64,000 nt of DNA. Source: Akebia trifoliata (taxonomy: Eukaryota; Streptophyta; Magnoliopsida; Ranunculales; Lardizabalaceae). The translations under genes were made by a program, and so were the position numbers. The stretch covers positions 1,922,001 to 1,986,000 of the forward strand of contig CM030714.1 of assembly GCA_017979445.1 (NCBI GenBank). The letters are read 5' to 3'. Each line of letters opens with the position of its first letter. The stretch's first letter is position 1. Shown in pieces: positions 1 to 11,773 of this stretch. The notes beneath the pieces were generated by a model. That model had not been told where the DNA came from. It saw only the letters and a program-made list of their open reading frames with translations, and ran no database searches.

Positions 1-624
1 AAAGATCTATTCAAACTATTATTGTTACAACAGACTTGTCCTTCAATATCTGGCTATTGAGTATCATGCACGGGGATGGACTCTGTTCTGATACTTATCT
101 GTTTAACTATTTTTAATATTAAGATTGATTGATTGATCCTTTTACTATAGTTAAAGTTCTTATAATTTAATTAAAGAGAATATATAAAATCTATTTTCAT
201 ATTTCTTTGATTGTGACTTTATGAAAACTATGATTTTTAATTTTTAGCTGAAAACAAATCGTTGTGATAAGGCTTTGACAATGATAATATATAATAAAAT
301 ATATATTTTAAACACTATTAAAAACAAGTTTTGTTTTCAATTTTCTAAAAAATTATATTAGATGTAGGTATCCTTGTCTTGTACATCGACTCACCTTAAA
401 ATGCCACCAAGTCGATTTGATTCACCCGAATCTTGATGTGACTCACCAGTTCTAAAATTATAACTGAACCATCTATAAAGAAGTAATTTCTAACTTTCAA
501 ATTATGTTCACATGTCATAAACAAAGAGCCAAAATCAAAATGTGATTAATTAATGTATTAAAGAAATTGGGATTAAAAAAAAAATGTATCCATAAATATA
601 CAGCAAGATCAAGTGTATACTTAC
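1..624 (-). other. Intron 1 of the left-edge CRK (incomplete)
   Basis: AT-rich non-coding sequence immediately 3' (minus strand) of the CRK ectodomain exon ending at 625, starting with a consensus GTAAGT donor at 624-619. In the intact paralogue further right, intron 1 is about 3 kb, so the transmembrane and kinase exons of this gene would lie beyond base 1. I see no exon or repeat in this stretch. Confidence 0.6.
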
Positions 625-1423
625 AATTTGTGATAGTTGGAGGTGGTGGTGGTGGTGGAGACGGCAGTTGAGGAGAAGCGAGGGGAGGTGAAGGAGGTAC
701 AATGAAAGGATCACTCTCATACCTCAAATTACAACTTGGTACAACAACTCTTCCACCTTGTTTTCCACCGGAACATTTTGGAATCTGAGCCACAGCACCT
801 ATTAAGCATCTTTCGCAATCAAGTCCTGTTAAATCTGGTGTGCATTGCACAAGCCCATATATTTTCCGAAAGTCTATAAAGTTTGCTTCATCAGTTGCAA
901 ATTTATCATTAGAAGGTCCATAAGCAGCACTTTTTACTAGGCGATCCATCAACTCGTTTAATATCTTATTAAACTGTTCTGGATTTGAGATATTGTTATC
1001 ATTCTTCATACACTCAGTCGGGTAATTCCGCATAGTAGAGAAGATGGATTGATTAGCGTACCTTAACATACACTCATCATACCCTACAAATAGCTCTGTT
1101 TGGGTTGGACAACGTTGGATGATAATTTTGCTTGCATTCTCCACACAATTCTTGCATGTTTCTGGCGGAACGTCGCCTCTACAAAGGTAAAGACCATACA
1201 CTTTATCGGGAGGATTTTGCCCGATGGTGGCGTTGTAGAATTTGTTATTGGGTGTGGCAGATGATAAAGAAGAGAATAGGAGGTTGACATTAACAGGAAA
1301 TAAGCTATTACTAGAATTAACACCGTCACAAAAGATGTAATTCGGTACTTTGATCTGGGCTGTGATAAGATCACAATGTATGAGGATGATACAAAGAAAG
1401 ATAAGCAATTGGCAGGAACCCAT
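625..1423 (-). CDS. Cysteine-rich receptor-like kinase, exon 1 (signal peptide plus two DUF26 domains); gene continues off the left edge
   Basis: Minus-strand first exon of a CRK. The start at 1423 is chosen because it opens a hydrophobic signal peptide (MGSCQLLIFLCIILIHC) ending near TAQ, as in the paralogues. Two DUF26 (Gnk2-type) domains follow, each with the diagnostic C-X8-C-X2-C: Cys81/90/93 and Cys194/203/206. A proline-rich linker rich in PPPP comes next, and the exon ends in phase 1 at a GTAAGT donor. The 266 complete codons are unbroken. CRKs sit in the plasma membrane with DUF26 outside and a Ser/Thr kinase inside; the kinase half of this one is not in view. The frame is also open upstream through a stray kinase exon piece (1510-1555), so the annotated start deserves checking. 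Family assignment is secure; function of this member is unknown. Confidence 0.82.
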
Positions 1424-1509
1424 TGCTTGTTTCAGTCTGATTTGGATTGGAAATGCTTCTGAGTAATTTATGGAATGGTGAAGATGAATTATTGGGTTGT
1501 CTCTCCTCA

Positions 1510-3090
1510 TTGAAAGCCTCTTCACAGCTATTTCTTGTCCGTTGGATAGTTTACCCTGGGAATATATTACCATCATATGAATAAAATAAAATAAATTATT
1601 TTTGAATTTTTATAAAATTAATCACTACATCCTTCAAGAAATTTTAAGATCTCCCCCAGCCAGAACCTTCAAAAAAGCATCTTTCCATCATTGTTGGTGT
1701 GGATTGATTTAAAATTTTCACTTTTATCAAAAGGACCCAAAAGAAATTTGAAATAAGTTATAGGATAGTTTTGAAAACGTGAAAGGATAGAGACCACATT
1801 TAAAAAAGATGAATGAAGGAAAAGTACAAAAATGAAAATTAGAGAGAAAGTGAATGGTGATATAAAGGGGTCTTTATAAATCCACCCCCTGCAAATTTGA
1901 AGACCGGTTGAAGTTGGATTACGCAAAACATTCTCTATATATGAAGAATAGAGACTGGTGGTTTGAGATGCTATAAGATTTGAGTCAAAGACACTTAAGG
2001 TTCATATAAAATTACAGATTTTTTGCATGATAAAATTTTGAATTACCTTGTAAACAGCACCAAATCCACCTTGACCAAGTTTATTAGCGTCAGAGAAGTT
2101 ATCTGTAGCAGCTTCTATTGTATCAAAGCCAAATTGCAAGGATTCCACGCTTATAATCTCCTCCACATCTTCTCCAAATGTGAATCAAATATGAGTAAAA
2201 ACTTCACAAACAAGAGTAAATCTATGAAAATAGGCGTTGTTCCATCATTTTTATGGGGTCTTTGGAGAGTTAGATCCATTATCAGAAACATTAGCAAAGA
2301 AGCACAACTCTTCTCATTCAAGCACTTGTGGAGGGAAGCAAAAAAAATCTGTTGATCTCCTTTTTTTTACTTCTAAATATGCTTATGTCACAAGTTTTTA
2401 TTTTTTGTTAACTATTGTGTTTGATGGTAATCTCTTTGATAATATTGAAAATTAAAGGTTTTGCTGGTGCAGTAATTCTCATTTTGTGTAGTAATGTGGT
2501 AGGGTTCAATCTAATTAATCCAGGTTTCCCCATAAGAAAATTATACAGTTCACATGCATTTGATTGCATATTTTAGTAGAGAACACATTTACAGTTCAGG
2601 GTGGGAAAATATTTCTAGAAAATTTCCAGGGTAAAATGATTTTGTCATGAGTGTGGAAAAACTCCGACATGTTTTTTCTCATGATTGCCCCAACCCCAAC
2701 CATAAAGAATAATTTACCTTCAATGTTTTCCTATGTGTAATCAAGCACATGGAGGTTGACTTGAGAAATTCTTTTTCACAATAATCAAATTTTTTTTTTC
2801 TTTTTTTGAAATTTATTTTCCTGAGAAAATATTTGGTAGAAAATCATACACTTCCATCGTGGCACCCTTGATGACCAAATTGTTTAGGCCGAACACATAA
2901 ATAGTGGCATCAACTTAGATTAATGTTGTCATACTTTATTAGATGATAAAAAAAAACTACTTACCATCAACTTTTTCCTCTGCCCTTCTCTTTTGGAAAC
3001 AGTAGTATGCAGTGATGGTGGAGAGAAGTGCTATTGCAATGATTGAAGGAACAACTATAACCACGACAGTTGACGATGAATTTTTCTTCG
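1510..3090 (-). pseudogene. Truncated CRK: transmembrane exon, N-lobe exon and a 46-bp stump of exon 4
   Basis: Three exons line up with exons 2-4 of the intact CRK at 28815-37301. Exon 2 (2965-3090) encodes the transmembrane helix (VVVIVVPSIIAIALLSTI) and a basic stop-transfer KRRAEEK. Exon 3 (2047-2171) encodes the juxtamembrane segment, [17 protein letters not shown] and AVYK. Exon 4 starts at 1555 with [15 protein letters not shown], including the catalytic lysine, but homology stops at 1510, where sequence switches to the 5' flank of the neighbouring CRK. All splice sites and phases are preserved. Everything from helix C onward, including HRD and DFG, is gone, so no active kinase is possible. 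The matching ectodomain exon is probably 13801-14591. Confidence 0.85.
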
Positions 3091-3235
3091 CTGCGAAAAT
3101 AAGATCAATTTTCTTTTGTAAGTAACCCAAATTGTTGAGCATCAAATTTGAAACAACTTCATACATGATAATCAATCAATTGAAGGAGTTCAAGTAGGAA
3201 TAGAAAAAAATAAACTCTAACATTCAATAATTAGC

Positions 3236-3440
3236 TTCTTAGAGCAACTCCAACACACTTGAGCACGAGGTAGGCATTCCCTCCCAACTGCCCTTTTGTA
3301 GAGCCAGAGCCTCAAGGAGGGACTCCAATGCACTCGAGCTCTGACTCTCCACTTTAACTTTTTCTAGAGAGAGAAAGTTTGATAGTTAAAAGTAGAGAGT
3401 TGATTTCTCACTCTCTCTCTCTACCTGTTTGGGCAAAACA
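3236..3440. repeat. Possible MITE end (GAGCAACTCCAACACA) in a CRK intron
   Basis: The sequence starting GAGCAACTCCAACACAC resembles the GAGCA(A/T)CTCCAACA termini common among plant non-autonomous DNA transposons, and a shorter copy sits at 33714-33800 in the paralogous intron of the intact CRK. No clear opposite terminus or target duplication was found. A CT-rich stretch follows at 3409-3422. Confidence 0.3.
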
Positions 3441-3611
3441 AATTATGGCAGTTGTGAGAAACATCATTGTAGTTGCATCTTGTGGAAAAGTTAAAAAAAA
3501 AAAAAATAAATAAATAAAATATTTCTGAAAAGCAATTTTGGCTTGTTAATTAAAATAATTTACTGTGACCCAATATGCCTTTGTATAATGTGGATCAAAT
3601 ACACTAATTTT

Positions 3612-3790
3612 CATTAAGGGTAATAAGGGCAACCCACATGTAGCCGAATTATTTTGTCGTAATGGTTTGCAAAAACACATGGACTATTTACAAACACAAA
3701 TATCAGCTCATTCCAAAACTTTTAACACATATAAGACAAAATAATTCGGTTATGTGCCTTATTAATTTGTGGTGTGCTTTTATAATTATC
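3612..3790. mobile_element. Degraded foldback element related to the TA-associated palindromic family
   Basis: Inverted termini AGCCGAATTATTTTGTC (left) and GACAAAATAATTCGGTTAT (right) enclose a shortened form of the core seen elsewhere (CAGCTCATTCCAAAACTTTTAAC). A longer cousin with similar ends is at 35262-35630. About 180 bp and non-coding. Confidence 0.45.
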
Positions 3791-4866
3791 CTTTCCTTAA
3801 TATCCGCTAACGTTAGGGTGGGACTTTTCTTAGCCTCAACCCACGGTTGAGACTAGTATTTGGTGAGACCGACTAACTTAGTCACTCTCGTGTGTGCCAA
3901 GTTGGCTTATTCCAAGACTTTTAAAAATGCTTTTCTTTCAACACAGGGAGTAGGGACCATGTTTAAAACTTTGGATTTTTATTTGACTTTACTGAGTCAA
4001 ATTCTTTCCTTTTTTCTTCTTGATAAGCATGTGAAGACTAGGTTTAAGTTTAACTTCAGATACGTCTCCAATACTTTTTAACCTTATCAAGTTGGAATAA
4101 TTTGTAATTAATATTAACTGGAAACATGTGGATTTTCTAGGAATTCATCCATTCTATTCTAGTACTAATGTGGTAATGATATACTAAGTAAGAATTTCAC
4201 CCTTACTAAGGGTCCTTGGCTCATTTTGTGGCATCCAAAAACATGATCCAATGCTTCAACTTTATGGTTGTAGAGGACAAAATTCTATGAACTTTGAAAA
4301 AAAAATTTCACAAAAATTTATCTTTCAATTTTAATTTTAAATTTTGGAGTTAGGTGGAAGTTCAATAACCGGACATTTTCAAAACCTTGGATCTAGAGGG
4401 TTGTTGAATGTTTTATTTTATTTTCGAATCTAAGTTTTTCCATAAAATCCAGAGGGTTGTGGTGTTGTATTGTTAATGTGGTAATCCATTTGAACAAAAC
4501 AACCCTTAGTAAGGCTTAAAATCTTAATATGTTACTAAGGAAAATGTTTCTCTAATAAAAATAGAATATATTAATAGTATTAATAATGTAAAATCAATTT
4601 TAGCTTTTTTTCCAATTTGAAGTCATAATTATATTCAATTTTCCAAGAAAAAATAATTTAATGAAAAAAATTATTTCTAAATCTGATTTAGAAAGCTTGA
4701 GTCGGTCACTCAACCGAAGTCACTTCAAAAATTGATTGAGTTGAGATGATGAGGCTAAGTTTCAAACTGATTAGACACTTTTTTTAACTAGAGTCACCGA
4801 ATTGTTGGGCAAAATCTAGAATGCCATCTATTTCATAGTATTTCTGCAATAATTTATGGGCCTCGG
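3791..4866. other. Intron sequence, nothing recognised
   Basis: AT-rich non-coding DNA between the transmembrane exon of the truncated CRK and the tandem repeat. No coding homology or clear repeat structure seen. Confidence 0.4.
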
Positions 4867-6260
4867 CAAATCATTTCTCAACCCTTCCTCTCAGGAAAGT
4901 GATTTGCCACACGAGCAAAATTTGATTCTCATAAATGCCCCATAATTTTGAGTTTAAACTTAGTATATTTAGGTCATTTTGGTCAAAAACTAATAAAATT
5001 GAAACCCACTACTACATGATCCCTATAATTAAGGCGTCATTTTCCATATCCTACAAGATATGCCTTAAATAAAATTGAAACCCACTGCTACATGATCCCT
5101 ATAATTAAGGCGATCATTTTCCATACCCACAAGATTTGCCTTAAATAGCGGCAAATCATTTCTCATCCCTTCCCCTTAGGAAAGTGATTTGCCACACGAG
5201 TAAAATTTGATTCTCATAAATGCCCCATAATTTTGGGTTTAAACTTGATATATTTGGGTCATTTTGGTCAAAAATTAATAAAATTGAAATCTACTACTAC
5301 ATGATCCCTTATAATTAAGGTGATCATTTTTCATACCCACAAGATTTGCCTTAAATAGTGGCAAATCATTTCTCATCCCTTCCCCTTAGGAAAGTGATTT
5401 GTCACATGAGCAAAATTTGATTCTCATAAATGCCCCATAATTTTGGGTTTAAACTTGGTATATTCGGGTCATTTAGGTCAAAAACTAATAAAATTGAAAC
5501 CCACTGCTACATGATCCCTATAATTAAGGTGGTCATTTTCCATACCCACAAGATTTGCCTTAAATAGCAGCAAATCATTTCTCATCCCTTCCCCTTAGGA
5601 AAGTGATTTGCCACACAAGCAAAATTTGATTCTCATAAATGCCCCATAATTTTGGGTTTAAACTTGGTATATTCGGGTCATTTTGGTCAAAAACTAATAA
5701 AATTGAAACCCACTGCTACATGCTCCATATAATTAAGGTGGTCATTTTCCATAACCACAAGATTTGCCTTAAATAGTGGCAAATCATTTCTCATCCCTTC
5801 CCCTTAGGAAAGTGATTTGCCACACAAGCAAAATTTGATTCTCATAAGTGCCCCATAATTTTGGGTTTAAACTTGGTATATTCGGGTCATTTTGGTCAAA
5901 AACTAATAAAATTGAAACCCATTGCTACATGCTCCCTATAATTAAGGTGGTCATTTTTCATAACCACAAGATTTGCCTTAAATAGTGACAAATCATTTCT
6001 CATCCCTTCCCCTTAGGAAAGTGATTTGTCACACGAGCAAAATTTGATTCTCATAAATGCCCCATAATTTTGGGTTTAAATTTGGTATATTTGAGTCATT
6101 TTGGTCAAAAACTAATAAAATTGAAATCTACTGCTACATGAGCCCTTATAATTAAGGTGGTCATTTTTCATACCCACAAGATTTGCCTTACGTAGCGGCA
6201 AATCATTTCTCACCCCTTCCCCTTAGGAAAGTGATTTGCCACACGAGAGCAAAATTTGGT
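4867..6260. repeat. Tandem repeat, ~209-bp unit, about 6.4 copies
   Basis: The phrase GGCAAATCATTTCTC recurs, with small changes, near 4867, 5150, 5360, 5570, 5779, 5988 and 6198, giving five spacings of 209-210 bp. The first unit is longer (~284 bp) because it carries an internal ~75-bp duplication (ATTGAAACCCACTRCTACATG at ~5003 and ~5073). Each unit contains an inverted pair, GGCAAATCAtttct...aggaaagTGATTTGCC, able to form a hairpin, and the sequence before each unit start (AAGATTTGCC) adds a third arm. Units differ by a few percent. The array lies in intron 1 of the broken CRK and is absent from the corresponding intron of the intact CRK. Confidence 0.9.
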
Positions 6261-6700
6261 TTCATAAATGCCCCATAATAATTTGGCATAATGGGTTGCG
6301 CAAGAAGTTTTATCGTCCCATTTGCAAAAATAATGCTCCTTGGAGAAATTGGTTTGGGCGTACATACCATTCTTGGGGAGCTTTTCCAATGAAGTTGGCT
6401 TGGAATTCAATAATCAGGGACACTCGAAATAAATAGCTATTCAAGAAGTTTTTTTGTCATCCCATTTACAAAATTCAAAGACTTTGTGGTGGGTTAGACC
6501 AGTGGACTTAGTTAGAACCCCTTATCTGTTTGCTTCAAGATGTCCTCTTTGTTTGGAAGAGGAGGAGAGGAGGAAGAAATTAACTACCCCACCCCTTGTC
6601 TGTTTTTCACTTGTAGAATGGCAAAACAAATGTGAGTCTTCTTTGCATCCCGCCTCTTGGAAGTAGTTCCCCATGCATGGATAACCATGTAGTGTGGTGT
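6261..6700. repeat. Segment shared with intron 1 of the intact CRK
   Basis: Sequence around ATAATGCTCCTTGGAGAAAT (~6330), the CTTGGGGAGCTTTTCC phrase and the GACTTTGTGGTGGG phrase reappears at about 33790-34060, with indels. No protein family was recognised, so this is best read as common intron ancestry. Confidence 0.6.
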
Positions 6701-6939
6701 ATACGGTTAGCGAGGAATTAAGCTATTTTTGAAACGAAGACATTCAGCAAACATCTTCCAAGATTATTGCTAAAAAAATTTAATGGTTGTTAGAGCCTGA
6801 TGGGTTGTTATTATTAGACAACTACAAGATCCACCGGATCATATTCCACCAAATCTCAACTTAACCGAATCTGTACAGCAACGTATGCGATAGAGATTTG
6901 GTGATCCATCTAAACCGAATCTGTCCAGCAACGGTGTGC

Positions 6940-8870
6940 TAGTCATTGGTAAGCAAATATCTTGGGATTTCTATCCCTTAAACCAAATATTCTTGGCTTT
7001 TTTCCTATGCATTTTAAACATGAGACTCTATCCAACTTTATAAAATTTAAAACTCGTGTTGAAAATCTCTTTTCATGTAAAATTAAATTTATGCAAATTG
7101 ACAAATGTGGTGAATATGTTAATGCCAATCACAATAATTACTTTCAACGTTTTTTTTACTCCATCATGGAATTTCTCGTCGTCTGTCATGTCCCCACACC
7201 CCAGAACAGAATGGCGTTATTGAGCATAAACATAGACATATTGTTGACACTGGGTTCACTCTTTTGGTGCAGGTCGGCATGCCCCATACATATTGGGTAG
7301 ATGCATTTAGTACTGTTGTGTATCTTCCTATCCATGTTTTGGGGTATATGTCTCCTTATGAAAAGGTTTTTCAATGTACTTCGTATTGTTGGATGTGCAT
7401 GCTTTCCCTATTTTCTTCCATACAATGAAAATAAACTTCAATTTCAATCCAAACAATGCATTTTCATCGGTTACTCTCTTAATCACCAAGGTTATAGATG
7501 CTTAGATATGGACAACGTGGCCGAGTCTACTTGTCTCGTCATGTAGTCTTTAATGAATCATCATTCCCTTATAAATCCTCATTAGTTACTACATCCTCGA
7601 CAATGGCCGCATCTCTCCCTTTACTCCTTAATTTATCCAAAACCACTAGTGCAACCTCTTCCCACCATAGGTCCTACACCTAAACTTGTACCACGATATC
7701 CATCTATACCTTCACCTCCACTTCTTCCTTCAACATTAAATTCCATCATCCCCCCTCTTATGCCCTCTACTCACCTTGAGGAATCAAGCATCATTCTTGA
7801 ACCACCTTCATCACTGTCAATAGAATCTACTCATGCTATGACAACTCGTGGCAAAGATGGTATTCAGAAACCTAATCCCAAGTATGCCCTCAGGATCACG
7901 TCTATCCTAGAACCGATTGTACCTACTTGCTTCAGTTAGGCCATCAAAACTCAAGAGTGACATTCAGCAATGAGTGTTGAATTCAATGCGCTTCAAAAGT
8001 GTAGGACATGGTCTCTTGCTCCAAAATCTCCATCCATGAACGTCCTCTCCAATAAGGGGGTGTATAAGATTAAGAAAAAGTCGACGGTTCTATCGAGCGC
8101 TACAAGGCTCGACTTGTAGCCAATGGGTTTCATCAACAAGAGGGACTTGGCTACACAGAAACTTTTCATCCAGTCGTCAAGCACACTACTATTCACGAAG
8201 CCTTGGCTATTTCTATACATCAACAATAGCTAATACGGCAACTTGATGTTCAAAATACTTTCCTTCACGACATCGTTCTCTTTATGGCTTGAAACAAGCA
8301 CCTAGAACTTAGTTTCAATGTTTTTCTGACTGCCTTGAAGAATTGGGATTTATTGGGTCCAAGACTGATTATTCCCTTTTTACCTATCATTGCAACGACA
8401 TCACTATTTGTTATTAATCTATGTGGATGGCACCGAGAACAATGAAACACGTCTTCTACAACTAATAACCAACTTAGGAAAGTTATTTTCCATGAAGGAT
8501 CTTGGTTGTTTACATTCTTTTTAGGTCTCAAGGCTCTGTTTACTACATAGAGGTTATCTTTAACTCAAACAAAGTATGCTTTAGATCTTCTTAAGCGAAC
8601 TAACATGATCAACGTTAAGTCGTGTTCCTTTCCTATTACTAATGGAACAAAAATGGCTCTCTTAGATGGTGATCCTCTTTCTGATCCGACTGAGTATCGT
8701 AATGTGATTGGGGCCTTACAGTATTTAACCTCAACTTGTCCAGATTTATCAAATGCTATTAATCGAGTCTGTCAGTATATGCATTGCCCGACCTCTACTC
8801 ATTGGACAGCAATTAAACGTATTTTATGTTATGTCAAGGGATCCTTTGATAAGTACCATATTTGACTAGT
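6940..8870 (+). pseudogene. Degraded Ty1/copia pol (integrase core to reverse transcriptase/RNase H)
   Basis: Broken reading frames show copia order. First comes integrase core-like sequence (FMQIDKCGEYVN near 7091; CPHTPEQNG-like text read across frames near 7188; a YWVDAF-like phrase near 7290). Next is the post-integrase region (FRSK-like, then FIGYSLNHQGYRCLD at 7462-7506, and a frame-shifted RVYLSRHVVFNES near 7522). Last is reverse transcriptase (WSLAPKSPSMNV near 8010, a KARL-like phrase near 8105, then DLLKRTNM at ~8585 and GALQYL and DLSNAINRVCQYMHCPT from ~8710). Several stops and frameshifts, and a deletion around 8279 that removes part of the catalytic region, make it dead. No LTRs were found. 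A short copy of its integrase part is at 34300-34450, so insertion predates the CRK intron duplication. Confidence 0.85.
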
Positions 8871-10704
8871 TAGGATTTGTACGTGTTATTGTTGGAATGT
8901 TCTCAAGAGTATTAAGTTTTATTCCTTAAACCCATTATTTTGAAACCCTACAATCTCATCTTTGAATTTGAGATAAATTTTAGTTAATAAAGTCAAAAGT
9001 CTCATGTTTCATGGTTTGAGTGGAGATTTTAACTCTCATATAAGCTCTTTTAACCATTTTTTCCTTACGGCTTAAGTTTTCGTGAAAAAAAAATCATGTT
9101 TATGTTCTTTATTGCGCGAGATTGGGGGGGAAGGGGGTTAAGAACTAACATATATATTTACAGGAAGGGGTATGACTAATTTCATTTTTTTCATTGTTTC
9201 ATATTTTCTCTAATTTTTTGTTTCAATTTTTTTCATGTGGGGATTCTAAGCATTAAGAGTTGAAACCGATGAGATTGAGATGAACACATTGATACTAGGT
9301 TGAAAAATATGAAATTAAGTTGAAAAATGAGAAAGAATTGGAAACAATGAGATTAAGTTTCAAAATAATAAAGTTTAGGTTTAGATTGATGAGACATTGG
9401 TAGAAAACGATTCAAGGTTATTGTCTTTAGAACGATTAAATCGAACCCAGTCGAGTTGCTTTGATCGAAGGACATTTTCATGATTTCAACACATAAGGGG
9501 ATATTTTGATAGTTTACCATCTCCGTTAATTGATTATTGTTTTTGTTAACGGTTTAACTGGATCAACGAAAGTCAAGAGGGTAGGCCTCTTCTTTCATTT
9601 TGTAGGGGGAACACTTCTCTTAACCAAGATTTGATATGTATATACACTAATTTTTGAAAGTTTCCTAGTTGGTTGAACTCTAATTATACCTAAACCATTC
9701 TAGTATTGAATTTTTGTCGTTCTCTGACTTTTTGACTGGATTTTTAAACAAAGAACTAATTGTATATTCCGTATTGTACTCGAATTAACCCTATATTAAC
9801 TTTTTTTTGTACACCGAATTGCTAACTATGGTCCCCACCCCAAGGGGGCGAAACCGGCTAATTACATGCGAATGAAATTAAATGTGCAATCATTTTCAAA
9901 AATCATAGACTATGTGAGGAAGAAGCCATCCTAGTAAAAAAAAATTGTCCTTCATTCGGTTTTCTCCAAAAGAATTCAAATTAGCAAGAGTGGAACTAAA
10001 GAGAAATTTATTTAGTACTCCAAACTAATTGAAAATACCTCTTCAAGTTGAAATTAATATTTTTCATAACAGATTGAAAATATTCATAAGCTGCTAATTA
10101 ACACATTAACTACACAAGTTATTTAATGATTTGCAGGGTCACCTAGAGTCTTATATCAAGATAGTTGCTATTGGTGACCCAACTTTTATTTATTGCACAT
10201 TAAAAATGTGCACAACTTATGTTCAAATTCTGATTTTCATACATTGTTCATTTTAATTCCCAAACCATGCATTTCGTGTGAATTCATCCTTTTTATAATC
10301 AAATTACGAGCATTCCATAATCACAAAATATTCTTTTTTTTTTTTTTTTCCTCCATTTCATCATTTAGGGATCAATTTGTATAAGTGTTTCGGACTTCTA
10401 ACTTTCACAAGTTAAGACTTTAGGTCCCAACTCTTTTAAATTGACACTTTACCTTAAAAGTTGTCACATAAAAAAAAATCTAACTTTTATACCCAAACTA
10501 CCCTTTAACCATCTCTGACGCTAAACCTGCTAGTGCCTTTTGTTACAAGTGTAATTATTAGACTTTGTGATTAAATATTATATTACTTTCTTTGCCATCT
10601 ACAAAGAAAACAATGGGTATTTTTCTTGTTTACACGAATCTCACATAACTTAAAAGTTGTATTGGTTTTTGGGGAATGTCTATTGGTTGATCACAAACAG
10701 TCCC
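8871..10704. repeat. Left part of the duplicated CRK intron block (equivalent to 58491-60320)
   Basis: Non-coding sequence nearly collinear with 58491-60320; for example TCAAAAGTCTCATGTTTCATG occurs at ~8993 and ~58558, and TTTATTTATTGCACATTAAA at ~10183 and ~59745. Homology begins close to 8935 (GAAACCCTACAATCTC), the same point where the right-hand copy meets other sequence. No exon was seen; it belongs to intron 1 of the broken CRK. Confidence 0.85.
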
Positions 10705-10880
10705 TTGTGCCCTTAACCATCGTTGGATTTCTTCAACATACATGTCAAGATTATGCCACGTCAATCTGCTCTTCCCCCGCACTTCAAATTAAGGGGAAAA
10801 AAATCAAAATCTTTAGAGGTTTCTCTCTCCCAAAACCTTATTCTCTGAAAGTTGAGCAAGCTCTGATGATGACCAAACTT
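10705..10880 (+). repeat. Left arm of an inverted pair flanking the foldback-element cluster
   Basis: ATCGTTGGATTTCTTCAACA followed by ATTATGCCACGTCA, then TTCTCTCTCCC, has an imperfect inverted partner at 13020-13225. The right-hand CRK duplicate (60297-60340) has only one copy of this segment and no cluster, so the second copy belongs to the insertion or rearrangement. Confidence 0.7.
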
Positions 10881-10895
10881 TGACAACCAGAAAGT

Positions 10896-10953
<58 letters not shown>
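10896..10953. repeat. Compound microsatellite (CT)n(TA)n
   Basis: About 18 CT units followed by about 10 TA units, abutting the first foldback element at 10954. Length is likely polymorphic and hard to assemble. Confidence 0.9.
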
Positions 10954-11327
10954 GGGAAATGTTCAGCACCCTAAGTTTTACCACAATTTTAACAAACGTT
11001 TTTTGTCCTACATGGGTTAGAAGTTTTGGAATGAGCTGATTTTTGGTGAGGATGATCTCTATGATTAGAAGATCATCCCCCAAAAATCAGCCCATTCCGA
11101 AATGTTTAGCCCCATGTTTACACGTTGAAAAATCGTGGACCGTCCATTTTTGTAAATCAATTTTGATGGGGTTAGAAGTTTTGGAATGAGCTGATTTTTG
11201 GTGAGGATGATCTCCTCACCATAGAGATCATCCTCACCAAAAATCAGCTCATTCCGAAAGTTCTAACCCATGTAAGACAAACGCGTTTGTTAAAGTGTGT
11301 GGTAAAACTTAGGGTGCCGAACGGGAC

Positions 11328-11329
<2 letters not shown>
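10954..11329. mobile_element. Foldback element 1 (TA-flanked, non-coding)
   Basis: A 376-bp element lying exactly between TA tracts. Left end GGGAAATGTTCAGCACCC and right end (reverse complement) GGGTCCCGTTCGGCACCC share a long terminal inverted repeat running into CTAAGTTTTACCACA. Inside are two copies of a hairpin (GGTTAGAAGTTTTGGAATG...GAGGATGATCTC and its inverse) separated by a spacer containing GGACCGTCCATTTTTGTAAA. No coding capacity. Structure fits a MITE inserted in (TA)n, comparable in setting to the TA-microsatellite-associated 'Micron' elements described in rice; kinship with them is not claimed. Confidence 0.75.

Positions 11330-11359
<30 letters not shown>
11330..11359. repeat. 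(TA)n tract at the centre of a ~780-bp palindrome
   Basis: About 15 TA units joining foldback elements 1 and 2, which are inverted copies of each other. Confidence 0.9.
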
Positions 11360-11361
<2 letters not shown>

Positions 11362-11731
11362 GTCCCGTTCGGCACCCTAAGTTTACCACACACTTAACAA
11401 ACGTGTTGTCTTACATGGGTTAGAAGTTTGGAATTGGCTGATTTTTGGTGAGGATGATCTCTATGGTGAGGAGATCATCCTCACCAAAAATCAGCTCATT
11501 CCAAAACTTCTAACCCATCAAAAATGATTTACAAAAATGGACGGTCCACGATTTTTCAACGTGTAAACATGGGGCTAAACATTTCGGAATGGGCCGATTT
11601 TTGGGGAGGATGATCTTCTAATCATAGAGATCATCCTCACCAAAATCAGCCCATTCCAAAACTTCTAACCCATGTAAGACAAAAAACGTTTGTTAAAATG
11701 TGGGTAAAACTTAGGGTGCTGAACATTTCCC
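11360..11731. mobile_element. Foldback element 2 (inverted copy of element 1)
   Basis: Begins GGGTCCCGTTCGGCACCC and ends in the inverse of GGGAAATGTTCAGCACCC, so it is element 1 in the opposite orientation, with the central GACGGTCCACGATTTTTC spacer also reversed. Flanked by TA tracts on both sides. Together with element 1 it forms one near-perfect inverted repeat from 10954 to 11731. Confidence 0.75.
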
Positions 11732-11773
11732 ATATTATATATATATATATATATTATATATATATATATATAT

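Noticed and set aside
4867..6260. CRISPR-like array
   Set aside because: Plant nuclear context, and whole 209-bp units repeat with no unique spacers.
6210..6666. Small frames with a CPLCLEEEE motif, considered as a LINE zinc-finger (zf-RVT) relic
   Set aside because: Only one Cys pair and no neighbouring LINE text; not enough to call.
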